Counted from the stretch's first letter, positions 1 through 11,691 are shown. The stretch: DNA of 64,000 nt from Liolophura sinensis (GCF_032854445.1 NC_088296.1:6315435-6379434); one strand, 5' to 3'. The notes: a model not told the origin generated them from the sequence alone. Numbers and translations are program-made.

Positions 1-283
1 ATCACTTCAACGATGTGACTATTGTATTCATAACCAAACAAAGAGAGATAACCTACTCAGAAGACACATTTGACGTCGTCTGCTGGATTCGATAATATAT
101 CTGTACCTCACGTGACCGTTGTTGACCAATGAATAGTCGAGTATTTTTGTCTGATTCGGGATAAAAACTAAAATCCATGCGAGATGATCGCAATTTCTCT
201 TTTATCAGGCTTGGCCTTGGATAATGTGTTGTCATGTTTATTTTAAACGGCGTTAGGTGACATAAAGTTATTTTTTCAAACCC
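1..283. other. Unassigned sequence
   Basis: I see no repeat, exon-like frame or RNA in this stretch. Array alpha becomes recognisable just downstream. Confidence 0.5.
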
Positions 284-1185
284 GTGTGCTGCCGATTGCC
301 TTGGTATAATCTAGTGCCCGTACATTCCCGCGTTTATAGCTCTTTCGTCACCATTTACACTCGTATTACTCATATTTCATCTCTAATTAGCAGTAAATTT
401 CGAGAGTGCAAGACACGTTTACATCGTACCTCAGCAATAATTATAAAAAGTGCTAAATTTGTGACACTAATTCATTACAGAACGACCAATCATTTCAGGC
501 GTTTACGGTCCATTACATCCAAAAAATGTAACCAAATGCGATCATTTGAGCCGAGAATCCAATCTGCTTTACGAGACAATGATGGACAGGAATGGGCATA
601 AACCTTGTTGGAGATATTTTTAGAGGCCGCAGTAAGCACCATTTCAGTCACTGGACACGGTGTATTACTCGGGGGAAAGTCGACGAAACGCTGCAGAACA
701 TAGGCACCGTTACTTTTTTGCTACTGTTTTTTTTATCATTTCTCGTCTGAACGCTGTATGGCCTAGTATCTCATATAAAATCGCAAAATATTGAGGCCAA
801 ATTTAAGGTTGTGAAGATATAAGAAGATTTATAAAAAAAAAACGTACTGTTTCTCCCTGGTCACTCATACATACGAGTGGAGTATACAAACCCTTGTTTA
901 CATTAAGGGCAAAGGGGTTACTTAAGCTGTGTGCACATACGCTAAAATATAGAAAGTATCTTCTGAAAGCCTTCTGCTGGATCATTGCTGGTGGGGAAAG
1001 ATGAGGTCCGTTTGTGATTAGCTACTGTTCATGTAAGCCGACACGGTCTTCATAGTATATGAGGCAATCAGGGGAACTGCGCTGTAATTAAACTCTTGAG
1101 TTTGTACGTCTTTGTGGGGAAATCTGCAGACTGGTTTAGTTTGCAGTAGTTTTTACGACCTCGTATTTCGTCTTCTCGGGAATCT
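284..1185 (+). repeat. Alpha copy 1: modules Q/P and R
   Basis: The stretch near 450-530 (CATTACAGAACGACCAA followed by CAGGCGTTTACGG) matches 1580-1620, 4230-4275 and 15945-15985. The part from 700 to 1185 (GCAAAATATTGAGGCC near 785, then a block ending in a TTTTTACGACCTCGTATTTC-like string) matches 4530-5300 and 9400-9580. It is a repeat module, not a gene; the 105-codon frame at 284-601 is not kept in the other copies. Confidence 0.7.
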
Positions 1186-1310
1186 GGTCTAACCAAGCTA
1201 CTGAGGTAAATTGACAAGAGGCCGTGTTTCACTGGTTACTAATGACCATTGGTCCGATGTCACACTGTGATCGCTGTTCTGGTTTTATTGTTTAAGCTGT
1301 GGCGCTGTAA
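1186..1310 (+). repeat. Module M (dispersed ~110 bp motif)
   Basis: Contains GAGGTAAATTGACAAGAGG, then TCACACTGTGATCGCTG and TTCTGGTTTTATTG. The same succession (GGTAAATTGACAAG, CACCGGTTAC, TGACCATTTAC, CTGCTCTGGTTTTACTCTCT) recurs in both orientations near 7850, 12000, 22205, 25100, 31345, 33105, 34225 and 51235. Confidence 0.65.
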
Positions 1311-1910
1311 GTATATCATACATCAACTCTAATTAGCAAGACATAAGAGGGTGTTCAAAAGAACGCTACATTAAGCTTGAGAAATTTATATATTTATTTA
1401 TTTGATTGGTATTTTACGCCGTACTCAAGAATATTTCACTTATGCAACGACGGCCAGCATGATGGTGGATGGAAACCGGGCGGAGCCCGGAGGAAATCCA
1501 CGACCATCCGCAAGTTGCTGAAAAACCTTCCCACGTAGCATGAGAAAGAATTACATGGTGTCAAGGTGTTGGTGATAGTATTTCACTACAGAACGGCCGA
1601 CCATCCCAGGCGTTAAGGGTACATTACATCCACGATATAAAAGCAAGGGTATCACGTCACCCAAGAATCCAATTGCTTTTCGAAATATTCGCAATCCAAT
1701 TGCTTTTTCGCAATACAGGGCAATATTTGACATTGTGTTACTTGAGGGGCATGTCTGGGAAATGCTGGGTATTACCAGGTAATATAGGCAGTGTTATTTT
1801 TTGTCAACATATTATTTTTTCTCTCACTTTTGATCAAGAAACTAGATGGCCTATCTGATGAGAAATCGTATATACCAAAGCCAAAGTTTAGCTTGTGAAA
1901 GCGCATAATG
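1311..1910 (+). repeat. Alpha copy 2: module Q/P, split by a SINE-A
   Basis: Similar to 4140-4570 and 15890-16200. The frame GTTGGTGATAGTATTTC, CCAGGCGTTAAGGG, CATCCACGATAT is shared. It is interrupted at about 1390-1540 by a head-truncated SINE-A. Confidence 0.7.
1390..1540 (-). mobile_element. SINE-A, 5'-truncated
   Basis: Reads tail first on the plus strand: TTTATTTATTTGATTGG, ACGCCGTACTCAAGAATATT, a GGCCAGCATGATGGTGG box, ACCGGGCGGAGCCCGG, then CGACCATCCGCAAGTTGCTG. The tRNA-like head is missing. By similarity it belongs to the same family as the full copies at 16200, 32260 and 53217. Confidence 0.85.
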
Positions 1911-2209
1911 GGCGGCCGTGGAAGGCGATTGTCTGGATTCACATCCCTACCTTAAACAGACGCGAGCTCAGATCTAGATCGAGCCGTCCCAGCTTTATTT
2001 ACATAGTTGGAGGTCAATCATAATACCATGCATTCTTTCAAACCAATGTTCACAGTTTTACTGCGACGCATGTTAGGGCATAACAGAATTAATGTTACCA
2101 AAATAAATGCCGCTGTAACTTTTCTGATCCTAACTACTAGTCTAAAGTTCTTTGTTTAGTTTGGAAGTTCTCGAGATCTTATCGTGTCAGCAGATAATGC
2201 GTTCGGATT

Positions 2210-2560
2210 TTGATACCGCCTTGAGCACTGTTGGTAAGATATTACACACAGAGTTAGCAAACATCCATTTACACCCTGGCAAAAATGTCAAAGAGTATAG
2301 AGAATGCAAGGCTGAAAGCCTGCAAGTTTGAAATGTTAGAGACTACTTAACTATTACTGACCTTACAGGCCGGAAACATTCTGAACCCCTCTCTTATCAA
2401 TAGATATGGAAGAAACTGCACAAGCGCCGGTAAGGCATGATGTTAAAAGTTCTGACACATCCATCGCGTCAAAGGATCTGATAAACGCGTTTCAAAATGT
2501 CAGGACTTATGTTTATAGCTGCTAGTGTAAAAGTGGTCTCTCACTTGCGGCTTAATTGAA
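2210..2560 (+). repeat. Alpha copy 2: module U
   Basis: Shares AGGCTGAAAGCCTGCAAG, GAGACTACTTAAC, GACACATCCATC and a TTTCAAAATGTCA string with U copies at 3290, 6815, 10720, 12515 and 14770. No open frame is conserved. Confidence 0.65.
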
Positions 2561-2604
2561 ACTGTTAATATATCCAACATGGCGGTCTAATTCAACGCGA
2601 ATAT

Positions 2605-2735
2605 TTGATTTGATCTGATTGGTGTTTTACGCCGTACTCAAGAATATTTCACTTATACGACGGTAACCAGCATTTATGGTGGAAGGGAACCTGGGCAGAG
2701 CCCGTGGAAAACCCTCGACCATCCGCAGGGTCAAC
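2605..2735 (-). mobile_element. SINE-A, 5'-truncated
   Basis: Tail-first copy with GATTGGTGTTTTACGCCG and CTCAAGAATATTTCACTTAT, then a GGGCAGAGCCCG stem-like box and CGACCATCCGCAGG. It ends before the tRNA-related head. Confidence 0.8.
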
Positions 2736-3289
2736 GCGAGGAATATACCCCCACCCCCACCCCCCACCTCAGCCCTGGGCTAAGCGGAATTAAACACAAT
2801 GACGCTCTGTCATATTTACTAAGAAGAGAATTATGCTTATTGTAAAAGGTGTATGATGTACATGTAATAACCTTGAGTAGTTTTTTTGTAGTAATAACTT
2901 GTGACGTTGACTTAAATGGTCACATTACACGCGGGATCTAACAAATGCGGCAAGACCAGGTATGTACACGCCATATGCAGGAATATTCGGTATACTGCTG
3001 TCCAAGGGTAATTCAGAATGTCAAAATTGAAATTATCCCTTTTGTCTGCGAGGGAAGAAACCGTTTTGGTTTCAATATGGATTGTTTAAAACTAGGAGAT
3101 AATCAATATAGCGTTTAAAAATTCTGCATCAGTGAATGGAAAAGATTGGGCCCGGTGAGAATTACTCCTTACTAGTTTCCACATGTACTCGTATTCATGC
3201 GGAAACTGGTATAGGTCAGCCAGAACGGGGGAACCATTTGTAAACATCGGAATGTCAATACACCGTTGATTGAAGCATATTGATAAGAG
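2736..3289. other. Unassigned stretch with a C-rich run
   Basis: A C-rich tract (ACCCCCACCCCCACCCC-like) lies at about 2748-2767. The remainder, including a 78-codon minus-strand frame at 3092-3328, resembles nothing I recognise and has no second copy in the window. Confidence 0.4.
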
Positions 3290-3770
3290 TTTATCAAAGT
3301 TTTGTGTACATCTATTTACAACGTACATCTAGGAAAAACTTCAAAGAATGAAGACAGCCAAAGGCTCAAAGCTTGCTAGTTTACTTATCCATGATATCAC
3401 CTTTGAGGCTGTAAAAATTAGTAATCCTTTTCTTTTCATTAGCCCCCGCCCCCCTCCCCCTCCATCCTTGATCAGACTGAGCAGGGGCCGTTAATACATG
3501 GCGTCGGAAGCTCTGACACGTCCATCATCCGAATAATGTTTTTGAGAAAGGAATTTGAGAATGTCACGGCTGATGCCTTTACTGAAGACTTGTCATTTCG
3601 CATCCGCTTTTGTGGTTTTGTCAAGGCTCACTTTTCAGTGGAAACAAAGAGGAAAGTACGTCAGCCAGATCAAAATAGATACAATTAGAATGTCGTATGA
3701 CAATCCCCACAGGAAGTTCTACCTCCACTCCAAACCAATCAGCGTCGATTCTGTATCGCGTTGATGCTAA
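3290..3770 (+). repeat. Alpha copy 3: module U
   Basis: Aligns with 14860-15220: CCAAAGGCTCAAAGCTTGC, CTGACACGTCCATCATCC, GGAATTTGAGAATGTCACGG, then a CATCCGCTTTTGTGG stretch. A C-rich insertion lies near 3445-3465. Confidence 0.7.
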
Positions 3771-3809
3771 TTTTTAACGGTATTCCATTGAGGATTTTTT
3801 CATTTTAAC

Positions 3810-4072
3810 CCGGGGCCAGTATGGGATCTCCGTTGCCCGCTGGAGTGCTAGTGCAGCACAATGATCCAGAACCCTGTCACCTGTGACATCAAGTCCAGCC
3901 GATGATGGCTGCCTCTCCAGTCGCGCGTTGGATGGTCTAGCAACTACCTGTCGCAGTCGTAGGTTGCCCCCGGGCTGTGCCCGTTTTCCTCCCACCATAA
4001 CGCTCGCCACCCGTACTAGTGAACTATTCTTGAGTGTGGCGTAAAACACCAATCAAAGAAATAAATAACCAA
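3810..4072 (+). mobile_element. SINE-A, near full length
   Basis: Reads head to tail. A diverged tRNA-like head (GGAGTGCTAGTGCAGCACAA) is followed by a CATCAAGTCCAG B-box-like part, CTGCCTCTCCAGTCG, CCTCCCACCATAACGC, TTCTTGAGTGTGGCGTAAAA and CACCAATCAAAGAAATAAAT. It separates alpha module U (3290) from module Q/P (4080). Confidence 0.85.
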
Positions 4073-4079
4073 CGCTGGT

Positions 4080-4570
4080 AAAAACATACCCTCGTTTGTA
4101 GCTTCCTCTTCATCATTGACGCTCGTATTAATCATACTTCAAATTTAATTAGCGTGATATTTCGGAAGTGTTCAAAACACGGCTACATTGAGCCGGAGCA
4201 ATAATTATACAGAGTGCAAAAGAGTTGGTGAGAGTATTTCATTATAGAACGACCGACCATTCCAGGCGTTATGGGTATAGTGCATCCACGATATATAATC
4301 AAAGATACCACGTGACCCGATGCTTTATGGCATTTATGGACATGACTGGGGATAAAGCTTGGCAGAAATATCTTGTGTGAAAAGCAGGGGTATTTTGAGC
4401 CACACAACATAGGATAACTCAAGCCATTAGGCGAACTGTGTTACTCACTTGAGGGAGTGTCGGGGAATCCACACACAATACAGGCATAACCATTGTTTTG
4501 CTAATGTATTTTTTTCTCATATTTCTCGCAAAATATTGAAGCCAAATTCAAGGCGGTACAAGGACATAAT
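4080..4570 (+). repeat. Alpha copy 4: module Q/P
   Basis: Shares ATCATTGACGCTCGTATTA and AGAACGACCGACCATTCCAG, plus TATTGAAGCCAAATTCAAGG at the end, with 284-830 and 15770-16200. Confidence 0.75.
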
Positions 4571-5445
4571 GGACGGTTGTAAATGGCAAATGATTGGATT
4601 CTTCATCCGTAAGTTATACAGACCTGCGTTCAATGTTAAACTGAGCAATTTCAACTTTTTCATTTTACGAAGGGACCGCAAGAAATACGGTCATTTTGAA
4701 ATGAAGTACAGTTGTAGTATTGCATATAGATTCTTAAAATGTCTTTCCTGCAGTAGAGAAAATCGGCACAAAGCTTGCTGCTGTGAGGATTTCTTTCTGA
4801 TCACTCGTGTGTACGAATGGGGTATATACAACTTGTGTCTGCAAGAAGAGCGAACGGGTTACTTATAGGAATACTTATAGTCGATTCTGATTAGCTGGAG
4901 TGAGAGATAAGCAAGTCCAGGCTATTCCTTGACTCAGCTGGATCATATAGTTCGTTTATTCAAGCGTGACCAAGACTTTAAGTTTGAACTCAGGAAACCT
5001 TATCTCCCCCGTCACCCAATCAGGATAAATTCTGTATCCTTTTTATCCGTATATATACATGCGCTAAAATAATGAAACCATCTTCTAAAAACCTATTTGT
5101 GTAAAATTGCTGATGTGGAAAGAGGAGATCCTCTGATGATTAGCTAAATTTCATGTAAGCGGACATAAAATCTCTATCGTTTATGAGACAAAAAGAGGAA
5201 CTGCGTAGGAAATCGACTCTTAGGTTAAACAATTTGTCTCCGCGGAGAAGTACACAGACTGGTTTTGTTGGCAGTAGTTTTTACGACCTCCTATTTCCTT
5301 TTCTCGGGAGATTAGTTCGCCCTCGGTAAAGCACTTTAATCCGTGTAATTCACAGCTGCTAACGTTGTCATTACGTGTCTCATGAAGAAACCGTTGCCCG
5401 AGGAAGTCTTGGAATTGTCTCAATTTTTTACTCTATCTCTGATGT
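4571..5445 (+). repeat. Alpha copy 4: module R, carrying insert N
   Basis: Aligns with 800-1185 and 8650-9715: GATCACTCGTGTGTACGAA, GGGTTACTTA, GCGCTAAAATAATG, TTGGCAGTAGTTTTTACGAC and GAGGAAGTCTTGGAATTGTC. Compared with copy 1 it has about 180 extra bases (4868-5050), matching 14128-14310. The 139-codon frame at 4449-4868 is broken in the paralogues, so I treat it as chance. Confidence 0.7.
4868..5050 (+). repeat. Insert N (first of two copies)
   Basis: Shares GAGATAAGCAAGTCCAGG, TTATTCAAGCGTGACCAAG and CTTATCTCCCCCGTCA-like strings with 14128-14310. It is absent between GGTTACTTA and GCGCTAAAATA in alpha copy 1, so it looks like a small dispersed element or a deletion difference. Confidence 0.55.
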
Positions 5446-5873
5446 TGCATTAGAAACTTATCGTGTCAAACAACCTCGCCCATATGTCAGACTAAAGAAC
5501 TTTGTCTTCAAAATACCGTTGATTGCAGTTTAGCTCAATGTCAAGCTATGGTTTCAGGCAACAGGGCGATGCAGCTAACAGTATCTATGAGGCATCTGGA
5601 CACTTATGCAACTGGTCATCTTCTGTTAGCCGTTAATCGTATTCCTAAGGGATCTGCGAATTCAATCGTCTGTGTAGAAATACCATCCGTTCGAGGGGTC
5701 GATCTGTGTGAGAAATTCATCTTTCCAGGAGAGAAGTCTAGTTGGCAATCCCCAATGTTTCCCCAAAGAAATGTACAAGAGCCCACACAAGCGTCAGCGA
5801 CGTCTGTCAACGGGAAACTATATATTGTACATCCGGCAAAACCTTCGTCGAGTTGATATATGGATTGGAAGTA
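5446..5873 (+). repeat. Alpha copy 4: module S
   Basis: Aligns with 9716-10200: CATATGTCAGACTAAAG, TCAATGTCAAGCTATGG, CAGCTAACAGTATCTA, TTTCCAGGAGAGAAGTCTAG and CCTTCGTCGAGTTGA. A 102-codon frame at 5548-5856 is open here, but copy 5 has in-frame stops near 9878 and 9940, so I do not call a gene. Confidence 0.75.
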
Positions 5874-6236
5874 TAAGTGAGTGAGTGAGTGCTTGGGATT
5901 TAACGTCCTGCTCAACAATTATTTAGTCATATGACGACGAAGGAAGCCTTAGGGTGTATGTGACGTACCTCCTTGTTGCAGGACGGATTTCCACCGCTCT
6001 TTTATCTAGTGCTGCTTCACTGAGACGACTTACCGAAGGCAAGTAAGCCGCCCCGCCCGAGCCATTATACTGATACGGATCAACATGTCGTTGTACCATC
6101 CCCTTTATGCTGAATGCCAAGCAAGGAAGTTACAACTTCATTTTTTAAGGTATTAGGTGTGACTCGACCCAGGATTGACCATGGATCTACAGCTCCCTAT
6201 GCGGACGCTCTACCAACCGTGCTAACATTCGCATGT
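5874..6236 (-). mobile_element. SINE-B, near full length
   Basis: Tail first on the plus strand: GTGAGTGAGTGAGTGCTTGG, GTCATATGACGACGAAGGAA, GGACGGATTTCCACCGCTC, CCGCCCCGCCCGAGCC, GCTGAATGCCAAGCAAGGAA. It ends in the tRNA-like head (GCGGACGCTCTACCAACCGT), which reads as A-box sequence on the minus strand. The family match to the intact copy at 27286-27640 is strong. It sits at the S/T boundary of alpha copy 4. Confidence 0.9.
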
Positions 6237-6610
6237 CAGCCGTTAACCAAAATGAACGTTCCGGGTTAATAATCGCAAGGCCAATTCTCAAAACAATATT
6301 CAACACACCTTTAGGTCGTCAAAAGTTTCAAATGATGTTGGAAAGACGCAAGGAATATTCTAGACAGACGAATTAAAGTAGTCCACGATTCGTTAGTTAA
6401 GAAGTTGTTGATGATCAAAATGTGGTCACAGTTGCCCTGTTCATATATTCCATGTGCCGATTAATATCCACACAATGAATATGCAGTCCCTACCCACGAG
6501 GTAAGCAGCATCACACACAGATATGAAGCGAAGTGCCACAAATTCTGGGCACTGTCCATACTTACTTGCAAGAGAATTATACTCAGTCCAGATTTTTATA
6601 AGCCTGGAGT
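6237..6610 (+). repeat. Alpha copy 4: module T
   Basis: Shares GCCGTTAACCAAAATGAACG, GGTTAATAATCGC, GATGATCAAAATGTGGTCAC and CACAATGAATATGCAGTCC with 10222-10700, and weaker with 18400-18700 and 53725-54010. Confidence 0.75.
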
Positions 6611-6643
6611 GGTGGCGTGTGATTGGAAGTTGAGAACCTTAGA

Positions 6644-7295
<652 letters not shown>

Positions 7296-7306
7296 TAAAA
7301 ATCCAA

Positions 7307-7515
7307 CAGAGGTAGAGTAAAATCTTACAGCGGTAGAGTAAAATCCTACAGAGGTAGAGTAAAATCCTACAGAGGTAGAGTAAAATCGTTCAGAGGTAGA
7401 GTAAAATCGTACAGAGGTTGAGTAAAATCTTACAGAGGTAGAGTAAAATCCTACAGAGGTAGAAAAAAATCCTACAGAGGTAGAGTAATCGTTCAGAGGT
7501 AGAGTAAAATCCTAT
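7307..7515. repeat. 23-bp minisatellite, about 9 copies
   Basis: The unit is CAGAGGTAGAGTAAAATCCTA plus CA, with point changes and one short unit. It is a direct tandem repeat with no spacers. Confidence 0.95.
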
Positions 7516-7847
7516 AGCCGCACAGTGCATTTATTACCAGGCCTTAATAAGTGTTACGTTTAAGGCCTCGTGTTTTTATTGCTAAGCAGACCTTACATGG
7601 TGTACGTTGCACGAATTAGAATAAAGCTCATATGAAACTGACGGGTGTTGTCGTGCTGTGCTCGATACATCAATTATCAGTGGACACTTGGAGGATCAAA
7701 CTGCAAACTCAACTTAACCACATGTGACCTTGCGGGCGAATGGCCACCACATCATTTCATTGAATCTAGTCAAGTCACGCCTGGGAGTCCACGATTGGCT
7801 TTGCAATGATGTAATAGATAACAGGATAAAATATAATTAAAATTGTA

Positions 7848-7975
7848 CAGCAAAAAAGTAAAACCAGACCAGCGACGACAGCGTGATAGTTGGTAAATGG
7901 TCAGACTTAACCGGTGAAATACGGACACCTGTCAGTTTACTTTAGTGGAAGGTTCACTTCAGTTCAAACCTAGGC
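7848..7975 (-). repeat. Module M, inverted relative to the copy at 1186
   Basis: Contains AGTAAAACCAGACCAGCGAC, GATAGTTGGTAAATGGTCAG and CCGGTGAAATACGG, the reverse complement of the M motif. Confidence 0.7.
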
Positions 7976-8009
7976 AAATTTTATGTAAGCAGGCTTAATT
8001 TCCCGAGTT

Positions 8010-8529
8010 TTTGTAACAATTCGGGGGACTGCATTCTATCTTTACGGAGAATTAGAAGTGCTTCTCTCTCTACAAGTTGATTTAACAGGAGGTTTGACTG
8101 GAGGGTTGTGTAGTAAGTGCATTTCCTCAAGAAGTCATTTAAGTAAAATTGCTTGTGCACAGCGTCAATAACGTATTAAAAACATCAAAATACAAAAAGA
8201 AGAAATTAAATTAAATCGAACACATCAATATTTCTGTGGAAGTGGACTGATTAATTCATATCAAAATAAACTCTCTATTACGCTTAACTGTGTAGTTAAC
8301 AGAATTTCTGATTTTGTTGATTTCTGATTAAAAATAATACATAAATATTCTCATGGAAGGAGGCTTATTAATCCACAAAAGTCTTCGTTTCTCTGTTATT
8401 TGTCCGTTTGACAAAAACGTCTAAATTACAAAGTTCCTGACATTTCTTGCACATATCAAATTCTGACAAATTAAGTCTTGATCTTTACAGAATCATTCTC
8501 CACAAAAATACAGTACTGTCTCTGTGAAC
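8010..8529. other. AT-rich stretch, weakly repeated
   Basis: The part around 8290-8360 (AACAGAATTTCTGATTTT, AATATTCTCATGGAAGG) resembles 13945-14025, suggesting another piece of the alpha unit. I see no exon or RNA here. Confidence 0.4.
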
Positions 8530-8890
8530 TTTTCTTTTTTATCCTTGGATAATGTGCCTCATCAGTCTTTACAGCTGCATTTCTCATATTTCAACTGTAA
8601 TTATCAGTATGTTTCGGGAATGGGTTCTTCATCCATGCACGGCAAAGTGAACAGTGGTTTTGAGAAATAAGTACTGTAATGTTATTGCAAAAATTCAGGC
8701 GTCTACTGCATATAGCTTCTTACAAACTCACAACGCCTCGCTGAAAACCAATATTTGCTGCAGTAGAAAAATCCGGCGCCACAATTACCGGCCTGATCTC
8801 TTACTGATTACTCACGAGCAGCCCCTTTGCCCTCTGCAATGAGGGCAAAGGGGCTGCTTAATCTGTATGTAAATGAGCTAAGCTAAAGCA
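8530..8890 (+). repeat. Alpha copy 5: fragments of modules Q and R
   Basis: CATTTCTCATATTTCAACTG matches the Q block near 375-390. GCATATAGCTTCTTACAAA and GCTGCAGTAGAAAAATCCGG match the R block near 4715-4775. Confidence 0.65.
8817..8858. repeat. Perfect 18-bp inverted repeat with a 6-nt loop
   Basis: The arms AGCAGCCCCTTTGCCCTC and GAGGGCAAAGGGGCTGCT are exact reverse complements around TGCAAT. Only the right arm has a counterpart in alpha copy 1 (AAGGGCAAAGGGGTTACTTA near 905). The left arm looks newly made, as from a replication template switch. Confidence 0.9.
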
Positions 8891-9400
8891 AGCATCTCAT
8901 GAAAACCTACTTGTGGATCATTGCTGATGATAAAACAAGCATCTCATGAAAACCTACTTGTGGATCATTGCTGATGATAAAGCAAGCATCTCATGAAAAC
9001 CTACTTGTGGATCATTGTTGATGATAAAGCAAGGATCTCATGAAAACCTACTTGTGGATCATTGCTGGTGATAAAACAAGCATCTCATGAAAACCTACTT
9101 GTGGATCATTGCTGATGATAAAGCAAACATCTCATGAAAACCTACTTGTGGATCATTGCTGATGATAGAGCAAGCATCTCATGAAAACCTACTTGTGGAT
9201 CATTGCTGATGATAAAACAAGCATCTCATGAAAACCTACTTGTGGGTCATTGCTGATGATAAAGCAAGCATCTCATGAAAACCTACTTGTGGATCATTGC
9301 TGGTGATAGAGCAAGCATCTCATGAAAACCTACTTGTGGATCACTGCTGATGATAAAGCAAGCATCTCATGAAAACCTATTTGTGGATCATTGCTGATGG
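8891..9400. repeat. 47-bp minisatellite, about 11 copies
   Basis: The unit is AAGCATCTCATGAAAACCTA, then CTTGTGGATCATTGCTGATG, then ATAAAAC. In alpha copies 1, 4 and 7 the same place holds a single copy (CTTCTGCTGGATCATTGCTG near 970), so the expansion is specific to copy 5. Confidence 0.95.
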
Positions 9401-9715
9401 GGAAAGAAGAGGCCTGTTGAAGTCAATGGAAGCGGACATAATCTCCACAGTGTATGATACAATCACAGGGGAAGTTCGCTGTAACTCGACTCTTTAGTTG
9501 TACTGTACGTCTTCGCGGGGAAGTCTAGAGACTTGTTTAGTTGGCAATAGTTTTTACGAACCCATATTTTGTATTCTCGGGAGACTGGTTCACCATACGT
9601 AAAGCTCTTTTATCCACGTAATTCACAGCTGGTAATGTTGTCAAGGCGATTCTCATGGACAAACCGTTGTCCGAGAAAGTCTTAGAATTGCCTTGATTCT
9701 CTAATATAACTCCAG
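9401..9715 (+). repeat. Alpha copy 5: end of module R
   Basis: Matches 5130-5445: GAAGCGGACATAATCTCCAC-like text, GGCAATAGTTTTTACGA, AATTCACAGCTG and GAGAAAGTCTTAGAATTG. Confidence 0.7.
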
Positions 9716-10221
9716 TCTCGCATTAACAATTTATAGTCTCAAACAACCTCGGCAAATGTCAGACTAAAGGCTTTAGTCGTTAAGATACCTTCGATGCCAG
9801 TTCAGCTGAATGTCAAGCTATGGCTTTCCGTGACAGGGCGACGCAGCTAACAGTATCTACGAGGCATTTGGACGCCTGAGTGACTGGTCATCTCCTGTTA
9901 GCTGATGGGAATCATATTCCAGGGAGATCTGCGAATTAAATCGTCTATGTAGAAATACCACACGTCCGCATGATCGATGTCTTTGAGAAAACCACCTTTC
10001 CAGGAGAGAGGTCTAGTTGGCAGCGAACTAAAAAGAGCAACATGGGAGGTCTCTCAATCCGGAAACGCCCACGCAGTCGTCAGCGATGTTGGTCCGTGTT
10101 CCTCTTCAGTCAATGGGAAGCTGTATTATATATATCTGGCAAAAGCCTTCGTCGAGTTGAATTAGATTACCACTTTGCCCGGTTTCCAGTAACTGTGCCT
10201 AATTGAAATATATGGTTCAGA
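9716..10221 (+). repeat. Alpha copy 5: module S
   Basis: Aligns end to end with 5446-5870, with stops and indels relative to that copy, so it is not a conserved reading frame. The short overlapping plus-strand frames at 9970-10206 lie inside it. Confidence 0.7.
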
Positions 10222-10719
10222 ACATTCGTATACCAGACGTTAACCAAACTGGTCGCCCCGGGCTAATAACGCCCCGTAACAAAGTCAGTTCTCATCGCAA
10301 CATTTAACACCAACCACCAAAGAACTACGAAACCCTATTAAATGTAAAATTAAGACGGAATCATACAAAAAAGCCGTCAACAGTTTTAAATGGTATTGGA
10401 AAGGAATGTCCTAGGCAAAGAAATCAAATCAGTACCCGATTTTGTGCATCTTGTTAGTTTATAAGCTGTCGATAATCAAAATGTGCTCACAATTGCGCTT
10501 TGATTGCAACTGTTCACATATGTCGTTAGTCGATCAAATTCAACACGATGAATATACAGTCCCAAGCTACGGATTAAGAGGGATTAGACACAGCTATGAA
10601 GCACAGTGCCAGAGACTCTGGGCACTTTGTCCATATTTATTTCCAAGAGAATTATTCTCATTTCAATACTTTATAAATTTGGAGTGCAGGCATGGGATTA
10701 AAAGACGAAAGCCTTAATA
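10222..10719 (+). repeat. Alpha copy 5: module T
   Basis: Same order as 6237-6610: CAGACGTTAACCAAAC, CCACCAAAGAACTACG, CGATAATCAAAATGTGCTCA, ACACGATGAATATACAGTCC, GAAGCACAGTGCCAGAGACT. The 91-codon frame at 10442-10717 is not shared with copy 4. Confidence 0.75.
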
Positions 10720-11420
10720 GTATTATGGGATCTGTCTTTCGCTTTAGTACAGTCTTACAGCTTGTTGATTCGAGACCATATACATATTTAATGTACACAT
10801 TTAAATCTGGGAAAACCTTCCAAGAGGCAGAAGGCTCAAAGCCTGCTAGTTTAAATGTCAGAGACTACTTAACCGTAATCTGACCTTTAAGGCTGGAAGA
10901 AGTCCTAATCCCTCTGTTATCGATAGGCTGTCTGGAATGAAAGTGCGCAAGCGCCAGTAATACTTGACGGGGGCATTTCTGACATATCCATCATCCTAAT
11001 GTTTTTGGTAAAAGAATTTCAAAATTTTAGCGAAGTCTTTCTATCCCGCATCTGATTTTGTGGCTTTATCACAGCAACGAAGACTAAATTCTTAGCGACG
11101 CAAAGAGGAAAGGACATAGCTAGATCAGAATAGATGGATATATGACAAGACGGCTATTTTGAACACATCCGGACATTGACCAGGGTGAAAGCTTACTTAA
11201 CTCCAGGTGGTTAAAGTTTTAAAGCCAGTCTTTTAGTGTTATAATACTTTTTTGTCGCTGTAAGGAGTGTGGAGCAGTTCTGAAGAACAATGGACTCTTT
11301 CTTCCATAAGCTACCGAATATCCTTACCCTAAAAGTTTAGCGATGATCCCACGATAGTCATTTCCTGAAAGACACCACTAATTCCAAAAAAAAATACAGC
11401 AGACCACTAACTTTCATAGT
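10720..11420 (+). repeat. Alpha copy 5: module U
   Basis: Shares GAAGGCTCAAAGCCTGCTAG, GTCAGAGACTACTTAACC, CATATCCATCATCC, AAGAATTTCAAAATTTTAGC and AAGAACAATGGACTC with other U copies. It is the most complete copy of this module. Confidence 0.75.
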
Positions 11421-11458
11421 GGTTGTGTTGTATATAAATGTTAACAAGTCACATTACT

Positions 11459-11585
11459 GCGGATTGTCTTGGATTTCCTCCGGCTTCTGCCCAGTATCCT
11501 CCCACCATAATTCTGGCCGCCATCGTATAAGTGAGTACGGCGTATAACTTCAATGAAATAAATAAAATAAAAAAATAAATAAAGA
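11459..11585 (+). mobile_element. SINE-A, head-truncated
   Basis: Carries CCTCCCACCATAATTCTGGC, the CGTATAAGTGAGTACGGCGT tail-side motif (with a short internal deletion) and a TGAAATAAATAAAATAAAA tail. Confidence 0.8.
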
Positions 11586-11691
11586 CGGTCTTAGGATTAA
11601 AGTTATATGCTGTTGGGGGCACGCACGGCATAAATTATGTACATCGCACAAAACAGAATGCATGAAACATCAAACTTGCCGTGTTCCCCCG

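Noticed and set aside
4449-4868. 139-codon plus-strand frame
   Set aside because: It spans alpha modules P and R, and the same modules elsewhere are frameshifted and stopped.
5548-5856. 102-codon frame in module S, possibly a gene
   Set aside because: The paralogue at 9816-10165 has in-frame stops and indels; differences do not favour third positions.
8891-9400. CRISPR-like array
   Set aside because: Units are contiguous 47-mers without distinct spacers, in a eukaryotic repeat context.
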